DNA of 64,000 nt, from NCBI RefSeq assembly GCF_000173075.1, contig NZ_ABVL01000017.1, positions 89,731 through 153,730 on the forward strand, given 5' to 3'. The position numbers and the translations under genes were made by a program. Positions within the stretch are counted from its first letter, which is position 1, and every line of letters begins with the position of its first letter. The stretch comes from Chthoniobacter flavus Ellin428. GTDB taxonomy: Bacteria; Verrucomicrobiota; Verrucomicrobiia; Chthoniobacterales; Chthoniobacteraceae. Shown here piece by piece: positions 53,777 to 61,671 of this stretch. Under the pieces are notes generated by a model. That model was given only the letters and a program-made list of their open reading frames with translations, had not been told where the DNA came from and did no database searches.

Positions 53777-54616
53777 CTACTTGCCGTTGGCGTTCGCCTT
53801 GGCGCGCTGGCGGATCAATGGCGCCAGATACCGCGCGGTCTCGTCGGCGATGACGTGGTACCCGGCAAGATTCGGGTGCCGGTCCCCAAACCAGCCCGGC
53901 AGATTTCCGAAATGCGCATCGAGGCGATTGTCCAGCACCACCACGGCCGGGTCTTTCCCATCCATGACGTATGGCTTGGCCAGTTCACGATCCTTCTCCG
54001 GAATCCTGGCCAGCGGAAATCGGCGATAGTTGAGCATGTTCGGGCCCTTGGCCTGCTCCTCGGCGTAGCGGGGATAGATATCGAAAACATCGAGCTTCTC
54101 ATCGCTCGCGACCTGCCGCACGAGATCGTTGATGCGCTTGGCCTTCGGTTCGTCGGCCTTCAAATCCGCCGACCATGGAATCACGGTCATGGGAATCAGG
54201 ACCGCGCCGGGATGATCCTTGCGCAGTCGCCCTAGCAACTCGTGAAAGTGCTGCGGAAACGCGGTATCGAAATCCGGGACGCGCACCACGTCGTTCAGGC
54301 CGTAGCGGATGAAAATGTAATCGAGCCCGGGCAGTTTCGCGACGTCCTTATCGTAACGCCCGGAATCGATGAGGCGGCGAATGAACTCCCCGCTCACTCC
54401 GGAATTGATGACGTTCGTCGGTGGCAGATCGCCCTCCGCGGCGAGCAGGATGCGGACGATGTCTTCGAACTGTGGTTCCTTCGGCGCGACGAGCTTCGGA
54501 ATCTTCGCCTCCGTCGTGCTGTCGCCGAGCAGCAGGATTTGGATTTTTCCGTCGCTCTCGGCGTAGAGATGCGCGACGAAGAAAATGAGAACGACAAAGA
54601 GGAGTCGGAATTTCAT
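53777..54616 (-). CDS. Secreted SGNH/GDSL hydrolase
   Basis: 279 residues from the ATG at 54616. Signal peptide about 1-19 (HLYAE). Block I LLLGDSTTEA gives nucleophile S33, then GVSGE, IRYGLNDV (block III Asn) and GDRHPNLAGYHVIA (block V Asp and His). Similar to the esterase at 16.7 kb only in fold. Probably acts on acetylated glycans. Flanked by a TCTGCGTCTC-type short tract (53697-53745) downstream. Confidence 0.9.
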   Translation of the reverse strand: MKFRLLFVVLIFFVAHLYAESDGKIQILLLGDSTTEAKIPKLVAPKEPQFEDIVRILLAAEGDLPPTNVINSGVSGEFIRRLIDSGRYDKDVAKLPGLDYIFIRYGLNDVVRVPDFDTAFPQHFHELLGRLRKDHPGAVLIPMTVIPWSADLKADEPKAKRINDLVRQVASDEKLDVFDIYPRYAEEQAKGPNMLNYRRFPLARIPEKDRELAKPYVMDGKDPAVVVLDNRLDAHFGNLPGWFGDRHPNLAGYHVIADETARYLAPLIRQRAKANANGK

Positions 54617-54734
54617 GGGGAGGCCTGTTCGAATCTGAAAAATCCGCCGTTCAATCAAGTCACAACCCGTTGCAAAAAAATTAGCGCCGTCTTCGACTTG
54701 AAACGCGCGGGTTTGACGCTATCGTCCGCCGTTC

Positions 54735-54914
54735 ATGGCCAAACGAAAACGAGAAAGAGAATCCGAGTACCTCCGTTTTCGTCCCTACCACGCCTTTACC
54801 ACCCCGCCTGCCGCTGAGAACGCGGGGCGTTGGGTATCCGTTTGGCGCTTCGCGGTCGCCGTCGGCGCGGTGGCCTTGGTCACCTTTGCGGCAATGCACT
54901 GGAGTCATCGCTAA
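54735..54914 (+). CDS. Small single-span membrane protein
   Basis: 59 residues from the ATG at 54735. A basic N-terminus (AKRKRERESEYLRFRPYHAF) precedes a membrane segment (VWRFAVAVGAVALVTFAAMHW) and a short tail. It is 58 bp upstream of the GreA-like gene, in the same direction, with which it likely shares a transcript. Basic residues before the span suggest the N-terminus stays in the cytoplasm. No family recognised. Confidence 0.6.
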   Translation: MAKRKRERESEYLRFRPYHAFTTPPAAENAGRWVSVWRFAVAVGAVALVTFAAMHWSHR

Positions 54915-54972
54915 GCCCCTCTCGCCGTGAGCGCCACGCCTTCGCGGCGCGGTTCCTCTCAATCCACGGACG

Positions 54973-55452
54973 ATGAATAAGCAGGCGGTGATGCAATTGG
55001 TGATCGAGCAGATCGTCCGGGATTTGCATGGGCTGATCTCTTCCGCCAAGTCGACCCACGAAGAAGCGACTCACGAACAGAACAAGCCGGAGAATAAATA
55101 CGACACGCGCGCGCTCGAGGCATCGTATCTGGCCCGCGGCCAGTCCCGGCAACTGATTGAACTCGAGAAGGCGAAGCAGGAATTTGAATCGCTCGACTCT
55201 GCCGACTGGCCACCCAAGACCCCAGTCGAGATCGGCGCTTTGCTGACCTTGAAAAACGGCCCGGCGGAAGACGTCTACCTGCTCGGACCGCGAGCGGGCG
55301 GTATCGAAGTCGTTTGCGAAGGCACTCCCGTCACCGTGATCACGCCGCAGTCGCCGATCGGCCAGCTGCTCATCGGCAAAGTTGCCGGCGACTCGATTGC
55401 CCTCCCGCAGGGGCGCGAGCAGCGGCGATTCAAGATACTCCGCGTCCAGTGA
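54973..55452 (+). CDS. GreA/GreB-type C-terminal domain protein
   Basis: 159 residues. The N-terminal half is helical, Glu-rich and could form the GreA-like coiled coil. The C-terminal half matches the GreA/GreB FKBP-like domain, with PVEIGALLTLKNGPAEDVYLL and ending ITPQSPIGQLLIGKVAGDSIAL. True GreA proteins carry acidic tip residues in the coiled coil to insert into RNA polymerase; the D/E-rich tip here is not clearly that sequence, so it may be a Rnk-like or a Gre paralogue. It abuts the glycosyltransferase gene with no spacing. Confidence 0.85.
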   Translation: MNKQAVMQLVIEQIVRDLHGLISSAKSTHEEATHEQNKPENKYDTRALEASYLARGQSRQLIELEKAKQEFESLDSADWPPKTPVEIGALLTLKNGPAEDVYLLGPRAGGIEVVCEGTPVTVITPQSPIGQLLIGKVAGDSIALPQGREQRRFKILRVQ

Positions 55453-57228
55453 ATGGCGATGCCTGACATCACGGTCCAGCAGGCTTCGGCCCTCGCCGCT
55501 CAACACTACCAGGCGGGAAATCTAGGACAGGCGGAAACGCTCTGCCGACAAATCCTGTCGGTGCAACCGAACCACGCCGAGGCGCTTCACCTCCTCGGCG
55601 TGCTGGCTCACAACGCCGGCCATCATGACGACGCCGTCGCTTGGATCGAGCGCGCACTGCTCCACCATCCGACCAATCCGTCCGCTCATTCAAATCTGGG
55701 CGAAGCCTGCCTCGCGCTCGGCCGCACGACAGAAGCCATCGAACACTACCGTCGAGCGCTTGCGCTGGACTCCCGATTTGCGATCGCCTCTTACAATCTC
55801 GGCAACGCCTTTCGGGCGCAGGGACGACTGGATGAGGCCGTCGCTGCCTATCGTCGTGCGCTCCAACTCGACTCGAACGATCCGAAAGGCTACAGCAACC
55901 TCGCAAGCACGCTGGCCGTCCTAGGGCGATTGGACGACGCCATCGCCGCCTATCGAGAGGCGATCCGGCTCATGCCGCAAGAGCCGTCGATTCAGAGCAG
56001 TCTGATCTGCCTCCTTCGGCTCCATCCGGGCAGCGACGAGCAAGCGATCGTCGATGAACATCAAAACTGGAATCGCCAGTTTGCCGAGCCGTTGCGGCCT
56101 TCTCTCCGGCCACACACGAACCATCGCGTTCCCCATCGCCGGCTGCGTATCGGTTATGTCTCGCCGGATTTCCGCATCCACGCCGAACTCCTCTTCCTGG
56201 CGCCGCTGTTTGGCGAACACGATCATACCCAGTTCGAAATTCACTGCTACTCCAGCGTCGTCGCACCGGATGCTGGCACCGAATTTCTGCGCGCCCGCGC
56301 CGACGTCTGGCATGACGTGCGCCATCTTTCGGACGCGGAACTCGCGACGGAGATCCGGGCCGCGCAGATCGATATCCTCGTCGATCTTTCGATGCACACG
56401 GTAGGCAATCGCCTGCCACTCTTCGCCCGCAAACCGGCTCCAGTACAAGTCTCCTGGCTGGCCTACCCCGGAATCACGGGCCTGGACACCATCGACTACC
56501 GCATCACCGACCGCTATCTCGACCCCTCGGCCGATCTCGATTTCACATCCGCGGAGAAGCCCATCCTCCTTCCCGATTGCTGGTGTTGTTACCATCCCTT
56601 CACGGACGAAACCCCCGTCAATCCCGTGCCCGCGCTCTCCGCCGGACGCATCACCTTCGGCTGCTTCAACAATTTCTCGAAGTTCAACGAAGAGACGCTG
56701 GCGCGCTTCAGCCGTGTCCTGCACTCGGTGAAAAATTCGCACCTCGTCCTCCTCGCTCCCGAAGGCTCCGCCCAACGCCATCTCTCCGAGAGATTCGCCC
56801 ATTACGGAATCGCTGGCGATCGTATCGAGTTCGCGGCCACTGGTTCGCGGGCTGACTATTTGCGGCGTTACCACCGCGTCGACATCGCCCTGGACACCCT
56901 GCCCAGCAACGGCATGGCAACCACCTGCGAAACGCTCTGGATGGGCGTACCGGTCATCAGCCTGGTCGGTGAAACATCCGTCGGCCGCGCCGGCCTCGGG
57001 CTGCTCTCGACGATCGGGCTTCCCGAACTCGTCACGCGCACTCCCGACGAGTTCGTCAGCACGGCCACGCAACTCGCCACCGACCTTCCCCGCCTCGCCG
57101 ACCTCCGCGCCACCATGCGCTCGCGCATGGAATCCTCGCCGCTCATGGATGCGCCGCGTTTCGCGCGCCATCTTGAAGCGGCCTATCGGGAAATGTGGCA
57201 CCGCTGGTGCGCCACGCCCGCGCGCTGA
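55453..57228 (+). CDS. TPR-containing O-GlcNAc-transferase-like (SPINDLY/GT41) protein
   Basis: 591 residues. Four to five TPR units in residues ~5-185 (LGEACLALGRTTEAIEHYRR, LGNAFRAQGRLDEAVAAYRR and similar) are followed by a GT41-like domain with RIGYVSPDF, VDLSMHTVGNRLPLFARKPA PVQVSWLAYPGITG, FGCFNNFSKFNEETLARF and DTLPSNGMATTCETLWMGVP. The usual RVGYVSSDF-xx-HPVG is RIHAELL here, and PYNGGTTT is PSNGMATT, so the nucleotide-sugar site is atypical. In bacteria such proteins glycosylate proteins or lipids. Cotranscribed with the GreA-like gene (adjacent stop and start). Confidence 0.9.
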   Translation: MAMPDITVQQASALAAQHYQAGNLGQAETLCRQILSVQPNHAEALHLLGVLAHNAGHHDDAVAWIERALLHHPTNPSAHSNLGEACLALGRTTEAIEHYRRALALDSRFAIASYNLGNAFRAQGRLDEAVAAYRRALQLDSNDPKGYSNLASTLAVLGRLDDAIAAYREAIRLMPQEPSIQSSLICLLRLHPGSDEQAIVDEHQNWNRQFAEPLRPSLRPHTNHRVPHRRLRIGYVSPDFRIHAELLFLAPLFGEHDHTQFEIHCYSSVVAPDAGTEFLRARADVWHDVRHLSDAELATEIRAAQIDILVDLSMHTVGNRLPLFARKPAPVQVSWLAYPGITGLDTIDYRITDRYLDPSADLDFTSAEKPILLPDCWCCYHPFTDETPVNPVPALSAGRITFGCFNNFSKFNEETLARFSRVLHSVKNSHLVLLAPEGSAQRHLSERFAHYGIAGDRIEFAATGSRADYLRRYHRVDIALDTLPSNGMATTCETLWMGVPVISLVGETSVGRAGLGLLSTIGLPELVTRTPDEFVSTATQLATDLPRLADLRATMRSRMESSPLMDAPRFARHLEAAYREMWHRWCATPAR

Positions 57229-57283
57229 AGACTGCGCTCGACGATTTGCTTCCCAAATCGATTGGGTGCCGCACAGTGGCGCC

Positions 57284-57847
57284 ATGGCACTCAAGGCCAC
57301 CATCTACAAAGCCACCGTCCAACTCGCCGACATGGACCGCAACGTCTATGCGGATCATGAACTCACCATTGCCCGTCACCCATCGGAAACCGACGAGCGC
57401 ATGATGGTTCGCATCCTGGTCTTTGCCTTGAACGCACCGGTCGATAACGATCACGGCGCGCTGGAATTTGCCAAGGACATGTGGGACAGCGAAGAACCGG
57501 CCCTTTGGCAGAAAGATCTTACCGGCCAGATGCTGCACTGGATCGAAGTCGGCCAACCGGAAGAGCGACGTCTGCTCCAATGCAGCGGACGCGCGCGCCG
57601 GGCGAGCGTCTACAGCTTTGCCTCCAGCACCTCGCAATGGTGGAGCGGAGTAGCGGACAAAATCAGCCGCGCGCGCAACTTGAACGTGTGGCAAATCCCC
57701 AGCGAACAAGCCCGTGCCCTGGCCACCCTCGCCGACCGCTCCATGAAACTGGATGTCACCGTGCAGGATGGAACGATCTGGGTCGGCAACGGACAGCACT
57801 CGGTGGAAGTTTCTCTTCAGCGGCTATTCGGCAATTCGGAGAAGTAA
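57284..57847 (+). CDS. yaeQ: YaeQ-family protein
   Basis: 187 residues from the ATG at 57284. YaeQ has a PD-(D/E)XK-like fold of unknown function. Characteristic segments are ALKATIYKATVQLADMDRNVY, the LTIARHPSETDERMMVRIL region, KDMWDSEEPALWQKDLTGQM LHWIEVGQPEERRL and LNVWQIPS. Length equals the enterobacterial protein. 55 bp after the glycosyltransferase gene. Confidence 0.93.
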   Translation: MALKATIYKATVQLADMDRNVYADHELTIARHPSETDERMMVRILVFALNAPVDNDHGALEFAKDMWDSEEPALWQKDLTGQMLHWIEVGQPEERRLLQCSGRARRASVYSFASSTSQWWSGVADKISRARNLNVWQIPSEQARALATLADRSMKLDVTVQDGTIWVGNGQHSVEVSLQRLFGNSEK

Positions 57848-57888
57848 CGCCACGCCATACCACCGGTGAAACACAACTTGATCCAGAA

Positions 57889-58830
57889 TCAGTGCTGAAC
57901 CGCCGTGTCTTTTGGGATCATTTTCTGCTCCGCCAGCCACTCCATCGATTGAATCTGCCAGGCATCCCAACTCGGGCCTTTGTATCCGTTGAGCCCATGT
58001 CCACCGCTGGGCAGTTCGAGCAATTTCGCCGGGACTTTGTGGGCCTGCAAAGCCTCAAAGAACATCCGGCTATTTTCCACCGGCACGACCTTGTCGTCCA
58101 CCGCATGCGCGAGAAATGTCGGCGGCGTTTCGGCTGTGACCTGCTTCTCGTTGGAAAATTGATCGACTAACTCCGGTGTCGGATTACTTCCCAACAGATT
58201 GTTCCGCGAGCCCAGGTGCCCCTTCTCGCCGAAAGTGATCACCGGATAGACCAGGATCGCGAAATCAGGACGGCAGCTCACACGATCCACCGGATCACTG
58301 GCCTTGGCATCGCCCGCATCGAAATGCGTGTCCGCGGTCGAAGCGAGATGCCCACCCGCCGAAAACCCAATGATGCCGATGCGATGCGCATCCATCCCCC
58401 ATTCCGCGCTGTGCAGCCGAACCGTGCGCAGCGCTCGCTGCGCATCCAGCAACGGCACCATGTGCCGCCCTTTCGGCAATCGGTATTTGAGAACGATACC
58501 TCCGACTCCATGCTGATTCAGCCAATGCGCAATCCCGTCCCCTTCCGCTCCCATCACGAGCCGGGCATATCCCCCACCCGGACAAATGACCATCGCCGCG
58601 CCATTCGGATGAGGAGCGCGATAAACCGTGATTTCCGCATCCTCGGTATCAAATGTTCCGTCCCCCACGGGAGCATGCCCCTTCCATAGCGAGAGGGGCT
58701 CGGGCTTTGCAGCCTCTTCGTCAGCCGCAACCATCCGCGGCAACATGGCCACCAATGCCGCGACCAAAAGCGACAGACCTTTCGCGACCGAAGAACTATT
58801 CCAAAGAACGAAACCGGCATTTTTAAACAT
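57889..58830 (-). CDS. Secreted BD-FAE-like alpha/beta hydrolase (esterase)
   Basis: 313 residues from the ATG at 58830 (a 7-codon longer start exists). Signal peptide about 1-36. CPGGGYARL forms the oxyanion loop, S157 in IIGFSAGGHLAST is the nucleophile, D in AVDDKVVPVENS and H in PSGGHGL complete the triad. It resembles xylan-side-chain (feruloyl/acetyl) esterases of Bacteroidota and Verrucomicrobiota. The mobile-element cluster starts 72 bp upstream of its start. Confidence 0.92.
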   Translation of the reverse strand: MFKNAGFVLWNSSSVAKGLSLLVAALVAMLPRMVAADEEAAKPEPLSLWKGHAPVGDGTFDTEDAEITVYRAPHPNGAAMVICPGGGYARLVMGAEGDGIAHWLNQHGVGGIVLKYRLPKGRHMVPLLDAQRALRTVRLHSAEWGMDAHRIGIIGFSAGGHLASTADTHFDAGDAKASDPVDRVSCRPDFAILVYPVITFGEKGHLGSRNNLLGSNPTPELVDQFSNEKQVTAETPPTFLAHAVDDKVVPVENSRMFFEALQAHKVPAKLLELPSGGHGLNGYKGPSWDAWQIQSMEWLAEQKMIPKDTAVQH

Positions 58831-58902
58831 GGCTGATTTATTTCGTCCCACTCTTTGCCTCCATCCACACCTTTGGTCAATCGCGAGAATACCTTCCCCC
58901 TC

Positions 58903-58966
58903 GTGAGCGTCCGCCGCCGCGCCTATTGACAGGGCTCTCGTAGACTCTGATTTCTGAGCGTAGATG
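58903..58966 (-). mobile_element. Terminal fragment of an IS66-like element (third copy)
   Basis: Read on the minus strand, the 64 bp after the intron's 3' end (ACATCTACGCTCAG... to ...GTCAATAGGCGCGGCGGCGG ACGCTCAC) align with the last ~65 bp of the complete IS66 element at 61600-61663 (GACGTCTACG...TGTCAATAGGCGCTGGCGCG GACGCTTAC). It ends in the same terminal motif (GTGAGCGTCC on the plus strand against GTAAGCGTCC). Thus the intron sits in what was the right end of another IS66-like copy on the minus strand, whose body is not in this window. Confidence 0.75.
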
Positions 58967-59098
58967 TGTAGAGTAGGCGGGAAGCGACGGATTGAGAGGC
59001 ATGGTAGCCAATGACCGCCTGCTTCCCGCCCCTCATCAAACCGGACGGGCGGTTTTACCGCATCCGGCTTTCCGAGTTCCAGTTACGGTTACGAAGTC
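58967..59098 (-). ncRNA. Group II intron 3' end: domains V and VI
   Basis: On the minus strand domain V reads AAGCCGGATGCGGT AAAA CCGCCCGTCCGGTTT (59070-59038). All nine base pairs of the lower stem form, including the conserved G-U wobble. The AGC catalytic triad is at positions 2-4 and a two-base bulge (CC) replaces the usual AC. Then GGCGGGAAGC pairs with GCTTCCCGCC across ~45 nt to form domain VI, followed by TACTCTAC with the expected branch-site adenosine region. The exact last base is inferred. Confidence 0.85.
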
Positions 59099-59141
59099 TC
59101 ATTCGACCAACGTCGGGAGCTGGTAGAGTCCATAAGTCGTG

Positions 59142-59149
59142 AAGAGTTC
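59142..59149. repeat. Left target-site duplication of the IS66 element (AAGAGTTC)
   Basis: The 8 bp AAGAGTTC directly precede the left terminus GTAAGCGTCC. The identical octamer follows the right terminus at 61664-61671. Eight base pairs is the duplication length typical of IS66-family insertions. Confidence 0.95.
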
Positions 59150-59180
59150 GTAAGCGTCCGCTGGAGCACCTCTAGCGGAG

Positions 59181-59627
59181 ATGGCCAACGATGTCAGACC
59201 ATCGGCGTCGATGACATCTACGACCGGGACAGACAAAGTGCTCAAGCAGGATCGACGCGGACGGGTGCGGGTGCCGAAGGAGCGGCGGGAGGCGCTGCTG
59301 GCAGAGTTTGCCGGCAGCGGGCTGAGCGCGTCGGCGTTTGCGGCCATGGCCGGGATCAAGTATCCGACGTTTGCCAACTGGCTGCAAAAGCGGCGCAAAG
59401 CCGGAAGCCATTTGGCTGGAGCACCGGTGGAGGCTGGGAATGGCGGCGGCCCGATCCGGCTTTGGGAAGCAGTCGTGGAGGAGGCGGCCACGCGCACTGG
59501 CGGGAACGGCGCGGGTCTATCGATTGAACTGCCGGGCGCCGCGCGGTTGATGGTGCATTCGCCGGCGCAGTTGGCGATGGCCGCCGAGTTACTGGCACTG
59601 ATCGCGCAACGGAGCCGCGGATGCTGA
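59181..59627 (+). CDS. tnpA: IS66 accessory protein TnpA (first element)
   Basis: 148 residues from the ATG at 59181; the in-frame ATG at 59211 gives a 138-residue protein closer to the homologue in the second element and may be the true start. An HTH-like Arg-rich N-terminal domain (VLKQDRRGRVRVPKERREAL) is followed by IKYPTFANWLQKRRKA and a C-terminal LSIELPGAARLMVHSPAQLAMAAELLAL typical of IS66 OrfA. Its stop overlaps the tnpB start (ATGCTGA). Confidence 0.93.
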   Translation: MANDVRPSASMTSTTGTDKVLKQDRRGRVRVPKERREALLAEFAGSGLSASAFAAMAGIKYPTFANWLQKRRKAGSHLAGAPVEAGNGGGPIRLWEAVVEEAATRTGGNGAGLSIELPGAARLMVHSPAQLAMAAELLALIAQRSRGC

Positions 59628-59974
59628 GCTTTACCGGAGGATTGAAGGTGTTCGTGGCGCTGGAGCCAGTGGACTTGCGCAAGAGCTTCAGCGGATTGGA
59701 AGGGCTGGTCAGCGAGCGACTGGGCGAAGACTTGCGCCAGGGAGCGCTCTTTGTCTTCACCAATCGGCGGCACACCCGGTTGAAGATCCTTTATTGGGAT
59801 GGCAGCGGACTGTGGCTGCTCATCAAGCGGCTGGAGCAAGGTACCTTTTCGTGGCCCAAGAGCATCGAGGCCGGACGAGTGAAGTTGAAACTGACGCCGG
59901 AAGCGTTGGCGCTGTTGACCGATGGGATTGATCTGCGCGGAGCGAAGCTGCGCCCTTGGTATGAACGCGAGTAG
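59621..59974 (+). CDS. tnpB: IS66 accessory protein TnpB (first element)
   Basis: 117 residues, full length for the family (IS66 Orf2-like). It contains VALEPVDLRKSFSGLEGLV, LFVFTNRRHTRLKILYWDGSGLWLLIKRLE and TFSWP. Function: required for IS66 transposition, mechanism unknown. Translationally coupled to tnpA. Confidence 0.95.
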   Translation: MLSFTGGLKVFVALEPVDLRKSFSGLEGLVSERLGEDLRQGALFVFTNRRHTRLKILYWDGSGLWLLIKRLEQGTFSWPKSIEAGRVKLKLTPEALALLTDGIDLRGAKLRPWYERE

Positions 59975-59992
59975 CCGGTCCAAGAAATTAAG

Positions 59993-61576
59993 TTGGCAAA
60001 TCATCTAACATGGGGGACCACGCTGAGTTATACCAGCGTGCCGGAGCCAAGCACTGACGATCCCCAAAACCTGCGCGCGGAGAACCATCGTTTGCACGAG
60101 CGCCTCGAGGAAGCGCGGCGCGAGAATGCGCTCCTGCGCGAGAAGCTCGATGCGCTGGCCCGACGGCTCTTCGGAGTCAAGAGCGAGAAGCTCGATCCGG
60201 CACAGCTGCATTTGCTTTTGCAAGGGCTCGACGAGCCGGGAAAAGCTCCCGAGCCTGTGGAAGCGGAGGCTTCACAGCGCTCGAAGGTTCCATCGCCTCC
60301 GCGCTCACGAACTCCGAGGCTCCCGGAACATCTGCCGGTCGTTGAAGAAATCATCGTGCCCGAGCCGGTGCAGGCCGCTCCCGAGCAGTGGCGACGCATC
60401 GGTGAAGAGGTCAACGAACGGCTCGACTACGAACCCGCCCGCTTCCTGCGGCGGCGTACGGTGCGGCCGAAGTATGTGCGGCGCGGGCTGCTCGATGCGG
60501 TGCCGGTGATCGCGCCGTTGCCGCCCGCGATCCTGGAGCGCAGCATCGTGGCGCCGGGGCTTTTGGCGCAAATCGTCGTAGCCAAGTATTGCGACCACCT
60601 TCCTCTCTATCGGCAGGAGTCGATCTACTGGACACGCCACCAAGTCTGGCTGCCACGGCAGACGATGGCCGAATGGATGGGCTTGGCCGCCGACTGGCTC
60701 AAACCCATCTACGAGCATATCCGCAGCGAGGTGCTCAGCCGCGGCTATGTGCAGGTCGACGAAACCCCCATCCGCTATCTGGAACCAGGCCACGGCCGGA
60801 CCAAGTTGGGCTACCTGTGGACCTGCCATGCGCCGCGTGGCGACGTGGTCTTCCACTGGCAGACCAGCCGCGCCGCTTCCTGCCTGGAGAAGATCATTCC
60901 CGTAGACTTTCGCGGCACCATCCAGTGCGACGGCTACGAAGCCTACGATTGCTTTGCCAAAGGCCGTGGAGAAAAGATCGTGCTCGCGGGATGCCTGGCT
61001 CACGTCCGGCGCAAGTTCTACGAAGCCAAAGAAACGGCACCGAAGGTGGCCGGTTGGTTCCTTCGGCACTTTCAAAACCTATACGAGTTGGAAGCCCAAC
61101 TGCGTCAGTCGCGAGCCGGCCCCAGACGACGACATGCCGAGCGAGCCAGCTTGAGCCGATCCGTACTGCTCCGACTACACCGTGCCTTGGTGCGGTTAAA
61201 AACCGTGCGCCGTTACCTGCCCAAAAGCCTCATGGGCAGAGCGATCGACCACGCCCTCAATCAATGGCCCGCGCTCTTGGTCTTCCTCGAGGACGGCCGC
61301 CTGGAGATCGACAACAACCTGGTCGAAAACGCGATCCGCCCCACCGCGATCGGTAAAAAGAATTGGCTCTTCTTTGGCGAGGCTGCCGCCGGCGAGCGCA
61401 GCGCCATCCTCTACACGATCATCGAATCCTGCCGACGTCGGGGTATCGATCCTTTCGCCTACCTGCGAGACGTCTTCACCCGACTGCCATCGATGACCAA
61501 CTGGCAGATCAAGGACATCACTCCCGAAGTCTGGGCCAAGCAGCAATGCCGCACCGCTCAACGTGCCGCAGCGTAG
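59993..61576 (+). CDS. tnpC: IS66 transposase TnpC (first element)
   Basis: 527 residues from a TTG at 59993. An N-terminal leucine-zipper-like coiled coil (about 25-80), then a DDE core: D256 in VQVDETPIRY, D313 in QCDGYEAYD and E445 in NNLVENAIRP. The IS66 central zinc-finger Cys pairs are missing: the usual C-x-x-C regions are represented by RRRTVRPKYVRRG (152-164) with no cysteines. The C-terminal IS66_C tail carries the R/K-rich LPSMTNWQIKDITPEVWA. DDE residues are intact, so the element could be active. Confidence 0.95.
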   Translation: MANHLTWGTTLSYTSVPEPSTDDPQNLRAENHRLHERLEEARRENALLREKLDALARRLFGVKSEKLDPAQLHLLLQGLDEPGKAPEPVEAEASQRSKVPSPPRSRTPRLPEHLPVVEEIIVPEPVQAAPEQWRRIGEEVNERLDYEPARFLRRRTVRPKYVRRGLLDAVPVIAPLPPAILERSIVAPGLLAQIVVAKYCDHLPLYRQESIYWTRHQVWLPRQTMAEWMGLAADWLKPIYEHIRSEVLSRGYVQVDETPIRYLEPGHGRTKLGYLWTCHAPRGDVVFHWQTSRAASCLEKIIPVDFRGTIQCDGYEAYDCFAKGRGEKIVLAGCLAHVRRKFYEAKETAPKVAGWFLRHFQNLYELEAQLRQSRAGPRRRHAERASLSRSVLLRLHRALVRLKTVRRYLPKSLMGRAIDHALNQWPALLVFLEDGRLEIDNNLVENAIRPTAIGKKNWLFFGEAAAGERSAILYTIIESCRRRGIDPFAYLRDVFTRLPSMTNWQIKDITPEVWAKQQCRTAQRAAA

Positions 61577-61603
61577 ATGTCATAGGCCTACGCCTATGAC
61601 GTC
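61576..61603 (+). terminator. Strong hairpin after tnpC
   Basis: GATGTCATAGGC-CTAC-GCCTATGACGTC, a 12-bp stem with one G-T-type mismatch directly overlapping the tnpC TAG. No U-tract follows, so it is a terminator-like structure rather than a proven terminator. The corresponding position in the third IS66 copy is where the intron's 3' exon begins. Confidence 0.5.
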
Positions 61604-61663
61604 TACGACTTGAAACCAGAATCTACGAACGCCTTGTCAATAGGCGCTGGCGCGGACGCTTAC

Positions 61664-61671
61664 AAGAGTTC
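61664..61671. repeat. Right target-site duplication of the IS66 element (AAGAGTTC)
   Basis: Exact direct repeat of 59142-59149, immediately after the right terminus of the first IS66 element. On the minus strand it encodes part of the Glu-Leu (KREL) of the reverse transcriptase tail. Confidence 0.95.

Larger units (their letters stand above)
59150..61663 (+). mobile_element. Complete IS66-family insertion sequence, 2514 bp
   Basis: Left end GTAAGCGTCCGCTGGAGCAC C, right end (reverse complement) GTAAGCGTCCGCGCCAGCGC C. The first 12 bp are identical and the next several similar, with the GTAAGCG start typical of IS66 ends. It carries tnpA, tnpB and tnpC in order, and perfect 8-bp direct repeats AAGAGTTC flank it. 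The intact target duplication shows a recent or undisturbed single insertion into the intron RT gene. Confidence 0.95.

Noticed and set aside
59099..60004. Minus-strand frame of 301 codons overlapping tnpA/tnpB
   Set aside because: Only its last 16 codons are real, being the displaced 3' end of the reverse transcriptase; the rest is antisense to IS66 genes.
58903..61663. IS66 element with left end at 58903
   Set aside because: GTGAGCGTCC at 58903 looks like an IS66 end and pairs with the right end, but the flanks do not match. The end at 59150 gives a perfect 8-bp target duplication, so 58903 belongs to a different copy.
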